Of a DNA stretch of 64,000 nucleotides, positions 26,539-37,440 are shown in pieces. The notes below the pieces were generated by a model that made no database searches, was not told where the DNA came from, and saw only the letters and a program-made list of their open reading frames with translations. The position numbers and the translations under genes are program-made. This DNA is from Larimichthys crocea (Eukaryota; Chordata; Actinopteri; Sciaenidae). The stretch's first letter is position 1. Each line of letters begins with the position of its first letter. The DNA lies in NCBI RefSeq assembly GCF_000972845.2, contig NC_040032.1:18177048-18241047 (forward strand), written 5' to 3'.

Positions 26539-27211
26539 ATCCTGGGTTTGAACTCATCACCTCGTTTTAGGAGGCATTCAGGCCTCCTGCAATCCCCCAA
26601 ATTGCCAACAGGATGACTTTTTAAAGGAGGCGCAGTGTGGAGGATATGAAACTTATCTGGGTGAATCCTCTTGATGGTTGTATAGAGTTCGTTGGGTTGT
26701 TTCTGCATTCCAGTCAAGGTCAAAATTTCACATTGGAAACTTTCAAGCTCCAAGCTCTTCAGGTCCATGAAACTGATTCCATTATACATTTTATTGTATA
26801 TCTTTTATATTTGAAACATATCTGAATATTTCATTCTAGTGTAAATACTGTATCAGAAATACACCCTACCCATCCCTTACTGACTGAAATGTACAAGAGA
26901 AGTGTGTGATAGCTGCTTCTTCGTAAAGTTGGGGTACATGAATTGAATGAAGTGGCCTTCTTCTAGTAGGAGGTCAGTCATTTTCATAGGCTGTGCTCTG
27001 CTATAAGTCTGACATTGGCCGACTATTTACATTAAAAAACTCCCGCTCTGTTCCAACACTAGTTTGAAAAGTCACTATCATTGGAGCCTCGGTTTTCCAA
27101 GAGTGCTGCGGAAGATGATTGTGATTGGTTTAAACCAGTGTTTCTCAAACTTTTTCAGACCAAGGACCACTTTGTCAAAAAAAAAAAATTCAGGGACCAC
27201 CTTACCCCCTG

Positions 27212-27242
<31 letters not shown>

Positions 27243-27643
27243 AACCCCACCGCCCGACAAAGGAGGGGGGGAAAAAGCAAAAAATGTTTTGAACCTTTTA
27301 TTGTACAAATTTTACATCCAAAATGTGAAAGTGAAAAAAAGTGTGAAAAATATATTTACATCTGGGGGCTAACAATGGTTTGGAATTTTTTTTTTTTTAA
27401 TTATTATTATATATTTGATTTTGATTGATTTTCTTTTATTTATTTGAAATGTCCCACTCCGATGAATTTAAGTAGGCTATTAACTAAATTTGCACACATT
27501 CAAAATTGCAAGTAACATGACTGTTATGAAGAATAAACAAATCTTAATTGTCTCTGGTGAAAAGCAGCCTTAACAAAATCTAACAAAACACTGGTAATTC
27601 AGACTGCATCTGGTCGTTTGACCATGAACTAATTTCCTCTCTC

Positions 27644-27889
27644 TTAATGGGAGGAATGGTGCTGATGCATATTTTGCATCACTGACTGTATGTCTGGTTC
27701 TAAACTGGACAGTCGTAATCTCATACTGGGGGCCACATTGATCTGATCTGGAGCTGGGCCTACCTCTTGTTGCAGGCAGTGTTGTGATTGGGACTCGTTG
27801 CTAGCATCTCCCGACTCCTTTCTTTGCATGTCGGTATCATCATTTGCCTTTCTTTTAACTGACCCCGTCTTCAGCCACCTATCCATCAT
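27644..27889 (-). pseudogene. hAT transposase N-terminal remnant
   Basis: An 81-codon frame begins MMDRWLKTGSVKRKA, the style of N-terminus seen in hAT transposases (a short MDRWL leader with basic residues). The zinc-finger BED domain, DDE catalytic region and dimerisation domain are all missing, so nothing functional remains. It lies inside the hAT element bounded by GTTTAAAC repeats. Confidence 0.5.
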
Positions 27890-28064
27890 TGTTTCCCATC
27901 CTCTCCGTGCCTTGTTTTAGTTAAAGTTCACAGCTTTTGCTGCTCTTTTCCTTGCTTTCTTTTCCTTACTTACTGACGTGACAGCGGAATGATTTTGTCT
28001 ATAGGAGACGCCGTGGTTGCTTAGGCAACAATTTGGGCACTGCTAATTCAGATTTATCTTCATA

Positions 28065-28370
28065 CAGTGGTCCCTCGTTTATCGCGGGGATACGTTCTAA
28101 AAATAACCCGCAATAAATGAAATCCGCGAAGTAAGTTTTACAATTATTATACATGTTTTAAGACCGCAAAACCCCTAACCACACACTTTTATACACCTTT
28201 TTACACGCATTTTGTACAGTACTCCCTTAAACAGGACGCAGAACAACAATGCAATGTGCATTCATACTGTACAGTACGCTGTAAAAAAAAGCATGCAAAA
28301 TTACACTGAAAAAAATCCGCGAAACAGCGAGTCCGCGAAAAGTGAACCGCGATATAGCGAGGGACAACTG
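28065..28370. mobile_element. Tigger-like (Tc1/mariner) MITE nested in the hAT element
   Basis: Left end CAGTGGTCCCTCGTTTATCG and right end reversed CAGTTGTCCCTCGCTATATC are matching terminal inverted repeats, flanked on both sides by TA. This is the terminal pattern of pogo/Tigger elements. No transposase is encoded. A diverged copy of its interior lies at 50645-50775. Confidence 0.75.
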
Positions 28371-28595
28371 TATATCCATTATACATATTTAAAAAAAATA
28401 TTTGTCTGCATTTTTGTTCAGAGAACAAATTCGCTTTACACTTCAAATAATGTTAGGTAGGACTCCACAAACTTGTGTGGGAAATTCGAATATTTTAAGA
28501 GATCCCCTCACGGACCACTTGAGGTCGCTCGCGGACCACACTTTGAGTAACACTGGTTTAAACCAACCAGAGGATTTTTATTTTTTCAGCCTCAG

Positions 28596-28735
28596 TACAG
28601 TTGTCATGAACGGGGAAATTAGCTATAGAGACCAAAACTGTTGTGTACCAGGATGTAAACAATTATCATAAGTGCTTATGGAGATTGACTCACTTCTGTA
28701 GCCAGCCTCAAGTGGCTGTTTGAGGAACTGCCTTG
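28596..28735 (-). repeat. dispersed repeat family A, copy 4
   Basis: Holds the inverse of the copy at 8757-8950 (CAGTACAGTTGTCATGAACG, then TCTGTAGCCAGCCTCAAGTG, GTTTGAGGAACTG), starting about 40 bp beyond the hAT right end. Confidence 0.55.
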
Positions 28736-28764
28736 TAGCTGGTGTAAATGGAAAGGGAATTTAG

Positions 28765-29085
28765 GATTACAGTTTTTCTCAATTGCTAAAACACAATTTC
28801 TGAAACCTTGCTCCATTTTCTTAAACATTAAACACAAACCTCATCTTCAGGCACTATTTACAAACATTTACCTGTGCTCAAAACCAAACACTGCTCTCAA
28901 TCATAAAACAAAGCGATAAAATGATATGATATGTCAAGCAGTCAGTAAACAATACACCAAAAATAGGAAAACACATTGTTCAAAACATATAGTTTCTGTT
29001 TTTTTTTTGTTAAACTGTTTTTGTTTATTTCTTAAAATTACCATTTTTACAACAGCGTCCCAACTTTTTGGAATCAGGGTTGTGA
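28765..29085. repeat. dispersed DNA-transposon-like repeat
   Basis: Begins CAGTTTTTCTCAATTGCTAA and is followed by AAACACAATTTCTGAAACC-type sequence, which I recognise as a common teleost repeat. About 300 bp later comes CCCAACTTTTTGGAATCAGG. No coding potential. The class is uncertain. Confidence 0.4.
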
Positions 29086-29863
29086 AATAAAAGTACCTTT
29101 GTTGTTGTGGACAGCAGGAAGTGTGAGGACCACTTTTCGTAAAATAAGATGAAATCTGGTCAGACAGGTCAGGTAGGGTTGGGCACGGCAGACCTCTCAG
29201 TCAGACACACGCACAGAGGGAATCACACCGAACGCGGAACGGAACAGAACGGTACTTTGCCCGGCATCAACTCACATCCTGGACATACCCAGACCCCGCG
29301 ATAAACGTGTATAAAAAAAAACAACAACAACAAACAGCTGACGTTGCTTCTCCGACGTGGAGGAGATATAAAAAGCATCTGTGTGTCATAAATGATTGGT
29401 GTTGTTCCACTTCAACAATTAGTCTCTGTGTTGAGACCCTTTGATCGATCTTGATCCCCTGGTGCCACAGGTCCTGACGTAACGTTGATGTGAAGTTGTA
29501 AAAAGCTACATGAACTGAGTATTGTGTTTTATTTTTGAAAGGGGGCGGAAGTTTATTACGTGATTCAAGGCCCGGTTTTCTGTCTGGTCGCAGTGCTCTG
29601 TTGAAATTTACGAGGTCTGCCGCGGCTCGCGGAAGAACAGGTCTCTGCACATTTCTGACAAGGAATATAATGCTTTTTAAGACCCTTTAAGCCTTTGAGA
29701 ATAAAAAATAAGACCCATTCACGCGAAGATATTACCGGAGATATGAAAGGCACAGCTGGCCTTGCACTTGCGTTAGTGCCTGTAGTGGCGAACATCGCAG
29801 GGGGACTGTTGATTCCTGACTAGCAGCATAGCGTGTGGTGCTTTCCCCTTTCATGTGAGCGTC

Positions 29864-29963
29864 NNNNNNNNNNNNNNNNNNNNNNNNNNNNNNNNNNNNN
29901 NNNNNNNNNNNNNNNNNNNNNNNNNNNNNNNNNNNNNNNNNNNNNNNNNNNNNNNNNNNNNNN
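29864..29963. other. assembly gap (100 N)
   Basis: Exactly 100 N, the usual placeholder for a gap of unknown size. It lies between the TIM gene and the visible part of the MATE gene and could conceal upstream MATE exons. Confidence 0.99.
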
Positions 29964-30099
29964 AGAGTGCAGACGGGGGGGGGGGGGGGAGGCAGAATCT
30001 TGCCACATCCAATTATGGGCGTCGACGTCGGAAAGTACGGATTTTCAGCGCCACAATTGTGGCGGTCACTGTATATTAATGTCTATGGGTGGGGACACT

Positions 30100-31740
30100 A
30101 GTAAGGCAAAATAACGGGATCCTCACCAAGTTCCCTCTAGGTTGGGGTCCCATGGCAGCTTGCCTGTGTGCGTGTGCGTGTTGGGAATGCTCTGGGAGCC
30201 GGAGACACTAGCAGGGCCATAGTCACCTGCAAAGTGGTCTTGGTTCTAATAGGTAATGTATGAATACACATATACTTAGAAACACAAACATACAAAATTA
30301 ATATAATCTAAATTGTGGCCACTGAGAATTCTTGATTCTGATTGGTCTGCTTACACAGTATAAACAGACTGCTCTGATGTAGATGTAATCAACTGCACTT
30401 TCTATCGCTGTAACTATGAATGGATTAAACTTTAAATAAAGATAGTAACACCAAAGAGCTTGAAGTTTGTTTTAATTGCACACAAATAGATACATTTAAT
30501 TTCAGTGTGTTTGACATGCTAAAATCTGGATGGAAATCATATACATTTACAATCTTGTCATGGTATGTATTATCTCTTACGTAAAAATGTCCTTTCCCTA
30601 TAGGAACGTGCAGTTGCATAGGTTTTCCCAAAGGCATTGGCTATCGCCTGGCTTGTAAGTTCCTCATTGGGCCACCATATTACCACTGATGTGTTGAGTT
30701 CACGTTTGCAAAAAAATCACCACATTTATTTCCATGTACCATGTTAACAATAACTTCTGATTTTAAAGATCTTTTCCTACTTCCTGTGACAACATTGTAG
30801 AATGGTCCTCAGCGAAAAACCTCACAATCTACATAATTTTCTTACAGTTCTTTGATGGAAACTTTGGTGGTTTATTTACAAAAACAAACAAAGGTTTTTT
30901 ATCTTGTTTCCTTCATTGAGCCCCTGTTGTGGAAATAGTACCAACAGGAAAACTGTTGCTTGGTTTTATTGGCAAATCTACGTCTTTTTTTTCACTGTTC
31001 TTTGCTGTGTTTTCAGTTGTGTTCAGCTCAGGGAATTGCTGTCGGAGCTGGGATTGCAGACAAAATTGCTGCTCATTCCAACTGGTGGCCTCTCTTATCT
31101 TCGCTTATCTGTTCGGCAACTTTCAGCTACAGCCGGGAGATAGCTATGAGTTTATTTTTACCGAGCTCAAGTGCTGAATATTAGGTTACTGTTTTCTCAT
31201 CCTTTCTATCTGTGTATGCCAAAAACACACAATCAGTTTAGGTCCTGAAAATGCTCACAGCTCCTCACTATGTAATGTTTTAATGTTTTTTTTAACTTTA
31301 TTTTAGTGTTATGAAAGAAACTTTTCTAGTCCATCTAGTTCTGTCCATGTCTATGTGGGCTGGTACCTATCAACAGAGCACAAATTGGAGTTCAGCGGTG
31401 TGAGGGTGATATATGTATTCAATAAGTACATTTTAATTTCTGTTTAAAATTACCTTAAAAAAAAAATTTTATTGTGAACTTCATATTATTGGCATTTTGG
31501 AATTAGGCTTGTCTAGCCATTAATGTCTAACACCTACCAACTCATTGAATTAAAAAGTGCTATGGATATTTTCTGTGAACTGAAATGAAATGACCAAAGA
31601 CAAGTCTTCTTTGTTTCGATCAAACACCTTGAATGTTGCCTAACACAGACTAGCTGGATGATTAGGAAGTGTATCTATCTTTATTTTTTTATTTTAATAA
31701 TTCCGGCTCATTAGTTAAAACACAAAACACAACAAACCCA
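30100..31740. other. no recognised gene
   Basis: No exon that I can support. An open stretch at 31020-31185 following TTTTCAG was inspected as a possible MATE exon, but its translation does not follow the family beyond a few residues. Otherwise AT-rich intron-like sequence. Confidence 0.4.
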
Positions 31741-31863
31741 CTTGGTCCTGCTGCTGCATCCAGACAATTCCTGTAATTTCTTTCCCCTTGCAGCCTGCCA
31801 TTTACCCCCCGCCAGAAGTGGATCTTTTGCTGTCCACTCAAAGTGTGTTAGTGCATGTAGTGA

Positions 31864-31895
31864 TACATTCTCACTCTCTTCTCTCTCTCTCTTCT

Positions 31896-31927
<32 letters not shown>

Positions 31928-31945
31928 CTCTCTTCTCTCTCTCAC
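31864..31945. repeat. (TC)n microsatellite, interrupted
   Basis: Long CT/TC dinucleotide tract with occasional extra T or C. Open frames here code only for Ser/Leu repeats. Confidence 0.9.
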
Positions 31946-32184
31946 CACCACCACTACACACACACCACGTGGTTCACCCAGTGGGCCATCAAAAGCTCTG
32001 ACCTTGTGAAGTTGTGTGTATTCTTCTTGCTATTCTATATTTCTTTTGGGGACCCATGGAGAACTTTGTGAACAAGTGACCTATTTTTGTGTGACTCTTT
32101 GGGAAGTTTTCTCTGTTTGTTCAGAGCGTTAGTGGTGGCAGTTACCTTAACATAGCCATCATTCAAACTACGTCAGTTAATCCT

Positions 32185-32722
32185 GTAATTATGAATGAAA
32201 GAACCACTCCAAACGTAGGTAAAGGGGAAACCATCAGTCCCTCATTACTTTGATGGGTCAGTCAGTCAGTCCAGAACATTTCAAACAATCCGAAGTGTTT
32301 GTGTTCAAGGTGCCGTCAACCAAAAAACAAACCCCATTCAAAACTCTGATGAAACTGGCTCTCATGGAGGAGAACTTAATTAAAGAAATTAACAATTAAC
32401 AGCACCTCAGATTAGGCCCAGATAAATACCTCACAATTGTGAATTAGACCCAAATTACTGCAAAGAAACCACTACTGAGGGAGACCATCAACAAGAAGAG
32501 AACTGCTTGACTTTGGTCCATTGAGTCCACATTTAATATCTTTGGTTATCATTTTTTGCCCATGTCTTTGGGAAACAGAGCAGGTGAATGGATTGTATCT
32601 GCATGTGTGGTTCCCACTGTGAAGCATGATGGAGGTGTCATCAGTGTTACTCTACAGTATAGAAAACAAGAAAAATAACAAGTGAATGAGAAGTTGTGTC
32701 CAAACCAGACCGCTACTGTAGG
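32185..32722 (+). mobile_element. decayed Tc1-like element, second copy
   Basis: Contains phrases shared with fish Tc1 elements in the transposase direction: GAAACTGGCTCTCATG, AGAAGAGAACTGCTTG, and the terminal region with GAATGAGAAGTTGTGTCCAA near GCTACTGTAG. It is in the opposite orientation to the 11-12.5 kb copy and heavily mutated. It lies just upstream of the first visible MATE exon, probably in an intron. Confidence 0.55.
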
Positions 32723-32849
32723 TTGTATCATTCTTAGTTAGTTCATTTAATTTCATTCATTCTTAGTTAATTTAAATTACTTGTATGTATGAAGTAAATA
32801 CACTGTAGATCTTTCTTTAATGCGTGTGTTTTTGTCTCCCTCTTGTAAG

Positions 32850-33921
32850 GCTTTTGGCTGGGTATCTTTATAGGCGTTTTCCTTGAGACGGGTTTCTTTC
32901 TCATTCTAATTTTCAAATTCAACTGGAAGAAAGTCACACATAAGGTAGGATGCTCTTATCTTTCTTTAATCAACCATTTAGTCCTTTCCAGAAAGTGTTG
33001 AGGGCAGGAAGGTAATTGCACTTGTCAAATGTAACTTGCAAATTAGAGGATTCTTTTCAGTAAATTCTGGCATCCCTGAAGTGTTTTCCACATACCATTT
33101 GGATTTTGGCAGCATTTTAATCTTTTTGTTCATATTAATTGCAAGTCTGTTTTTGTTTTGCCATGCTTCTGTAATTTCTTTGGAATAGCTTTCTTGTTTC
33201 TTTTTTCTTGTCACTCAGCTCATTCACAAAAACAGAAAAACATAATTGTTCATCATCATTTGGATTGTGGGTAAATTTGGAGGTAACTGTATCTGTATTT
33301 TGTGTGTCCCATGACCTTCACTTGTATGTGTTTTCAAGGCTCAACTGCGAGCTGGAAAGAAAGTGGTGCTGATACCAAAACGTCCTGTTAGTATAGTACT
33401 GAATGAAGAGATGGTGCCTGATATCTCTGACTTCCCTAATACAGTAAGTGCATATGTCCGGTTTGTAATGTGTAGTTAAGTAGGGCGTTTGCCCTTCTTT
33501 GTTTTATCATTACTTGAGTTACTCACATGATGATTAACACCAGCATCTTTGCACTCTGAAGGCCCAGTTGGATGGCGAAGAAGCCCCTAAAGGCTACAAT
33601 CCAGTCAACACGCAGGATCAGGAACTGAAAGTGGCCAAGGGCAACTGCATAAATCGAGGAGGGACTGAGGGGGATGCTGAGCAGAACAAAAATACTCCAA
33701 ACATCAAATCTGAAGAGCTGCTTTCTATCCGTCAGCTGATTTTGCGTCGGGGACTCACTGTCTTGGTTTCAGCTCTAGTTTTGGCTATAGGTATTGCTTT
33801 ACACTTTGCTTTCCCTGCTCCAGAGCCCCCTGTGCAGAGCATGGCAAACTTTACCCTCAACTGGGCTAATGACTCCACTCCTACACCACTGGCAGCACTG
33901 GACCTGACCACAAACCTATAG
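32850..33921 (+). CDS. slc47a1: SLC47A (MATE) multidrug/organic-cation antiporter, last three coding exons
   Basis: Exons 32850-32944, 33339-33443 and 33562-33921 are joined by GT-AG introns in consistent phase. Exon a encodes a membrane helix, FWLGIFIGVFLETGFFLIL then FKFNWKK, matching the end of the 12-helix MATE core. Exon b begins AQLRAGKK. The last exon is a polar loop followed by a final helix introduced by IRQLILRRGL (near residue 55 of that exon), the same arrangement as the extra C-terminal helix of vertebrate MATE1, and ends at TAG (33919-33921). MATE1 exchanges protons for organic cations at the apical membrane of kidney and liver cells. The N-terminal helices, about 430 residues, are not seen. 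Either they lie in the gap at 29864 or this is a 3' fragment. Orthology to slc47a1 rather than another fish slc47a paralogue is not settled. Confidence 0.8.
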
Positions 33922-34770
33922 AGCTACCACTAACCTGACTGTGAAAAGTGTTGAATTCCTGTCATAAGTTTCATAGCCTACTTGTCTCTTTGTGTAAAGA
34001 TGAGTCAGTATTTCGCTGCTGAGCAAATCCACAGAAAGCTGAAAGAAATATCAAGGGAGACTGGCAGGAGGAACAAAGGTCTTGTTTGTAAAGCTCATGT
34101 TTTAACCTAAGCCTCAGATACTCAACTGGGACTGCAGGACAGATAATTCATTCCTCACTAGACAAGACCACATGGGCAACAAACACATGCTCTTTCACAG
34201 ATAACTTTTCTATTTTTGTCTTGATTTACATATTGCACCATGACATATATTTTCTTTCTTACTTAACTTTAATGATTGTCTAGAAAGTATATAAGATTGT
34301 ATAAGATTGACTGTAAATATCTGATGTAAAATGTACATATGTAATACACAGTATAACTATTTCTGCATTGTCTTCATATGTCACTGTCACTCTGCTCTGG
34401 TATTCTTCAGGAAAGGGTGATCGATTAAAAAAAGCTAGTTATTTTTTTACTTACAATGTTCATACTACTTTGCAGTGATTATGAATAGATTCCGACTTTT
34501 AAGACACAAAAGACGAAGTGCAGAAAACTGGGAAGTGGGATTTGGCTTTGTTTAAAAAATGCTGGAAAGGTAGGTTAGCCATGATGTTTTCAAAAGACCC
34601 AGGTTTAGTTATTAAAGGTCATATTAACAGGCCTCATTTAATAGCTGATTCATGATAGAACAATGATTTAGCCACTATGATTTATTAGGGTATGGCTTCT
34701 CTTCTTTAATATGGATGAAATGGTGTCGTCACTGCCAGACTTCAATAAATTCTGTCATAAAGGCAGTCAG
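33922..34770 (+). other. probable 3' UTR of the MATE gene
   Basis: Follows the MATE stop codon with no other feature. The first clear polyadenylation signal AATAAA is at 34744-34749. The terminal part (from 34561) is repeated after the gap at 35259. Confidence 0.5.
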
Positions 34771-34926
34771 AGCTGAAGACTGTTTTTTTTTTATATCATT
34801 GCAATCATTGCTTTCTCTTACATAACATATACTATCCATGCTAATATGTATTTGTGCATAATTGACACAAAAAAGTACGGCAAAAAGGAATGATGCAAAA
34901 CCAAAAACACACAAACACATAAAACA
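34561..34926. repeat. duplicated block, copy 1
   Basis: GCTGGAAAGGTAGGTTAGCC onward is repeated with few differences from 35259, an offset of 698 bp. It includes the presumed polyadenylation signal of the MATE gene. Confidence 0.9.
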
Positions 34927-35090
34927 AATGCAAGAGAAAAACGCTGCAAGAGAAAAGTGCTGCAATCACAAAAACGGAGCAGAAGCAAAAACATGCAAAC
35001 CCACAGAACAAATGTGAAAGAAAAATGCTGCAAATACCAAAAACACACAAAACCCCAAAACAACTGCAAGAGAGAAATGGTGCAAATTCA
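34905..35090. repeat. CAAATGCAAGAGAAAAACGC-type minisatellite
   Basis: Several imperfect units of about 40-60 bp with ACAAATGCAAGAGAAAAA and ATGCTGCAAATACC-type phrases. Minus-strand open frames here (aromatic, Cys-rich) are products of the repeat. Confidence 0.65.
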
Positions 35091-35248
35091 GCGGTGAAAG
35101 CTGCCAGTTATGCAGAAATCACGTAATGGAAATGCTACTGCCTGCGAGTCAACTCTGACATCTGTTTTATAAAATAAAAACAAATGCCCAGAACAAAAGC
35201 TGTGGCAGGTCAGTGGCAGCGAAGTGCCACTACTAGCTGCTGCTGCCA

Positions 35249-35258
35249 NNNNNNNNNN
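35249..35258. other. assembly gap (10 N)
   Basis: Ten N immediately before the second copy of the 34561 block. Confidence 0.99.
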
Positions 35259-35617
35259 GCTGGAAAGGTAGGTTAGCCATGATGTTTTCAAAAGACCCAG
35301 GTTTAGTTATTAAAGGTCATATTAACAGGCCTCATTTAATAGCTGATTCATGATAGAACAATGATTTAGCCACTATAATTTATTAGGGTATGGCTTCTCT
35401 TCTTTAATATGGATGTAATGGTGTCGTCACTGCCAGACTTGAATAAATTCTGTCATAAAGGCAGTCAGAGCTGAAGACTGTTTAAAGTTTTTTTTTAAAT
35501 TGCAATCATTGCTTTCTCTTACATAACATATACTATCCATGCTAATATGTATTTATGCATAATTGACACAAAAAAGTACGGCAAAAAGGAATGATGCAAA
35601 ACCAAAAACACACAAAC
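35259..35617. repeat. duplicated block, copy 2
   Basis: Near-identical to 34561-34926, starting at the very first base after the 10-N gap. The copies part company at CACACAAACA, after which this copy continues into GGACCCAAATGCAG-type sequence related to 11732. Confidence 0.9.
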
Positions 35618-35687
35618 ATGAAACGGGCTTGTGTAGGACCCAAATGCAGCACAACAGCAAGGGATACTTAGTAAAGTTCTTTATTGA

Positions 35688-35787
35688 NNNNNNNNNNNNN
35701 NNNNNNNNNNNNNNNNNNNNNNNNNNNNNNNNNNNNNNNNNNNNNNNNNNNNNNNNNNNNNNNNNNNNNNNNNNNNNNNNNNNNNNN
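35688..35787. other. assembly gap (100 N)
   Basis: 100 N directly before the tandem array that begins at 35788. Confidence 0.99.
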
Positions 35788-36179
35788 TCCTGAGGGGCAC
35801 AATGGTCTGCATTTATCACAAAAACGAAATATGTGACGATCAGAAAGGCCACGCGATGCCCCCAGTTATGTTGTGGGATCAATGGATAGAGATGAACAGT
35901 AGTTTGGGCAGAAATCCTTACCTGTTCGAAAGGAAAGTGCTCGCATTTTTCGGAGTAGTCGCAAGTGACGCTTCTAACAGTGCAGTAACTCCGCCGACAT
36001 GATTACATTTGGTCGGTTGCTTGGCAAACCTCACCGGCCTGAGAAGGAGAGAGGGGGAGAAGAAGGGGCCAGCAAGAAACACGATGAGCGCTGGCCATTT
36101 TAGTAGTTCTCTTGGCACTTAGAATGTTGAACTTGTCTGTCTAAAGAGGCAGACAGGAGGGGCAGCAGAGCGGCTAGCG

Positions 36180-37440
36180 AGCAGAGCGTTAACAAGTGAG
36201 CTATGGATATATACCATTAGCACGAGGATGAATAATAGCTATGTGAACATGGTAATGCCAACATGTAATGTTTCTTTGTAGTGCATCAAGTCGTTACAAG
36301 AGTCGTTAACCTTGATGTATCATACAATGCTAATGGTAAGTGCTCACAGCACCAGTGAAATTGCGAATGCGCACATGCGAGGTGTAAGAGCTAAGAGCTA
36401 ACGGAAATAGTAAAGATACCTGCTAACAAAAGCATCATCAGCTAACATAGACTAATGCCAACATGCGAATCTAACAATGCTAAGACTAAACAATGCCAAA
36501 TAAAGACTAAACGGCTAAGTTAACTGTTGCGACGCGCAGCACTAAAACATAGCTAAGAGAATAATGCCTAAGGGACGCTGTTAGCACATCAGCGCTAACA
36601 TAGCTAACGGTTAACATGACGAAATGTAACAATGCTAGTGGTTAACGTTAACCCAGCGCAGAACAGGTAGCTAAGTTACATGAGGTTCACATGCTGAAAC
36701 TGCTAACATGCTAAGTGCGGTAACATGTTGAGAACATAGTAGCCAACTGCATACAAGAAGCTACTGCTAATGGGCTAACATGCCATGGCTAACATGCTAA
36801 TAGTTAACTGTGAGCACCATCAGCGCTAACAATGCTATGTATCATCGCAATGGGCACGTTCAACTACAGCGCTAACTGCTATGATAACGGGGATTCGAAT
36901 GCTAACATGCTATGTGGGTAACTGTGTAGACCGCAACAGCAGCATAACCAATGCTATGATATAAACAATGTAATGCAAACATGTTTAATGCGAACTGTGG
37001 CGAATGTTAACTCTGTATCATGACAGCGCTCACGGCTAAGTAATCGCAGTGCTCACGCTAGACCAATTCAGCGTTAACAATGCTATGTTCCATGCTAAAG
37101 TGCTACAGCTAATGTTAACTTTTGCCAGCCATCATCCAGGCTAAATGCTATGTTTACAAGCTAAGGTTAATGGTAACATGCAATTGCTAACAATGCTAAT
37201 GCTCTGTTATCACATCAGCGCTACTGCTAATGAACATGCATAAGGTATTTAGCCCATCACGCTAAAATGCCCGTATGTAACAGGCAATGCGAACATCCTA
37301 ATGTAAAATGCGAATGCTAACCTGCGAATGTTTAACTGCTCGTCCATCAGCGCTAACATGCTAATTCGAACATGCTACGTACATGCTACGGCTAAGCTAA
37401 AATGCAATGCTAATGTTAGCACTAAACGCTACTGCTCGCT
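36180..37440. repeat. degenerate TGCTAA minisatellite
   Basis: About 1.2 kb of GCTAACATGC/GCTAATGC motifs with frequent single-base losses, far noisier than the later blocks at 40240, 41830 and 42860. Confidence 0.85.

Larger units (their letters stand above)
27136..28555. mobile_element. hAT DNA transposon, non-autonomous, with target duplication
   Basis: Left end is CAGTGTTTCTCAAAC and right end, reversed, is CAGTGTTACTCAAAG: imperfect terminal inverted repeats of hAT type. Immediately outside lies an exact 8-bp target duplication GTTTAAAC (27128-27135 and 28556-28563), the length diagnostic for hAT. The interior keeps only the start of a transposase on the minus strand (27644-27889), a poly-C tract (27217-27242) and a nested Tigger-like MITE. 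The element is not autonomous. Confidence 0.85.

Noticed and set aside
29267..29795. Minus-strand frames of 76-127 codons near the N gap
   Set aside because: No motif; overlapping frames in a GC-variable repeat-like region. Not supportable as a gene.
30610..30655. IGFPKGIGYRLA, resembling a MATE helix (GLPIGIALM)
   Set aside because: It would lie upstream of the region it should follow, lacks splice sites, and the match is too short.
31020..31187. Possible MATE exon reading GIAVGAGIADKIAAHSN after a TTTTCAG acceptor
   Set aside because: A few residues resemble the GxLRGSGxQKxGA region, but the continuation does not follow the family in any frame and there is no donor at the right place.
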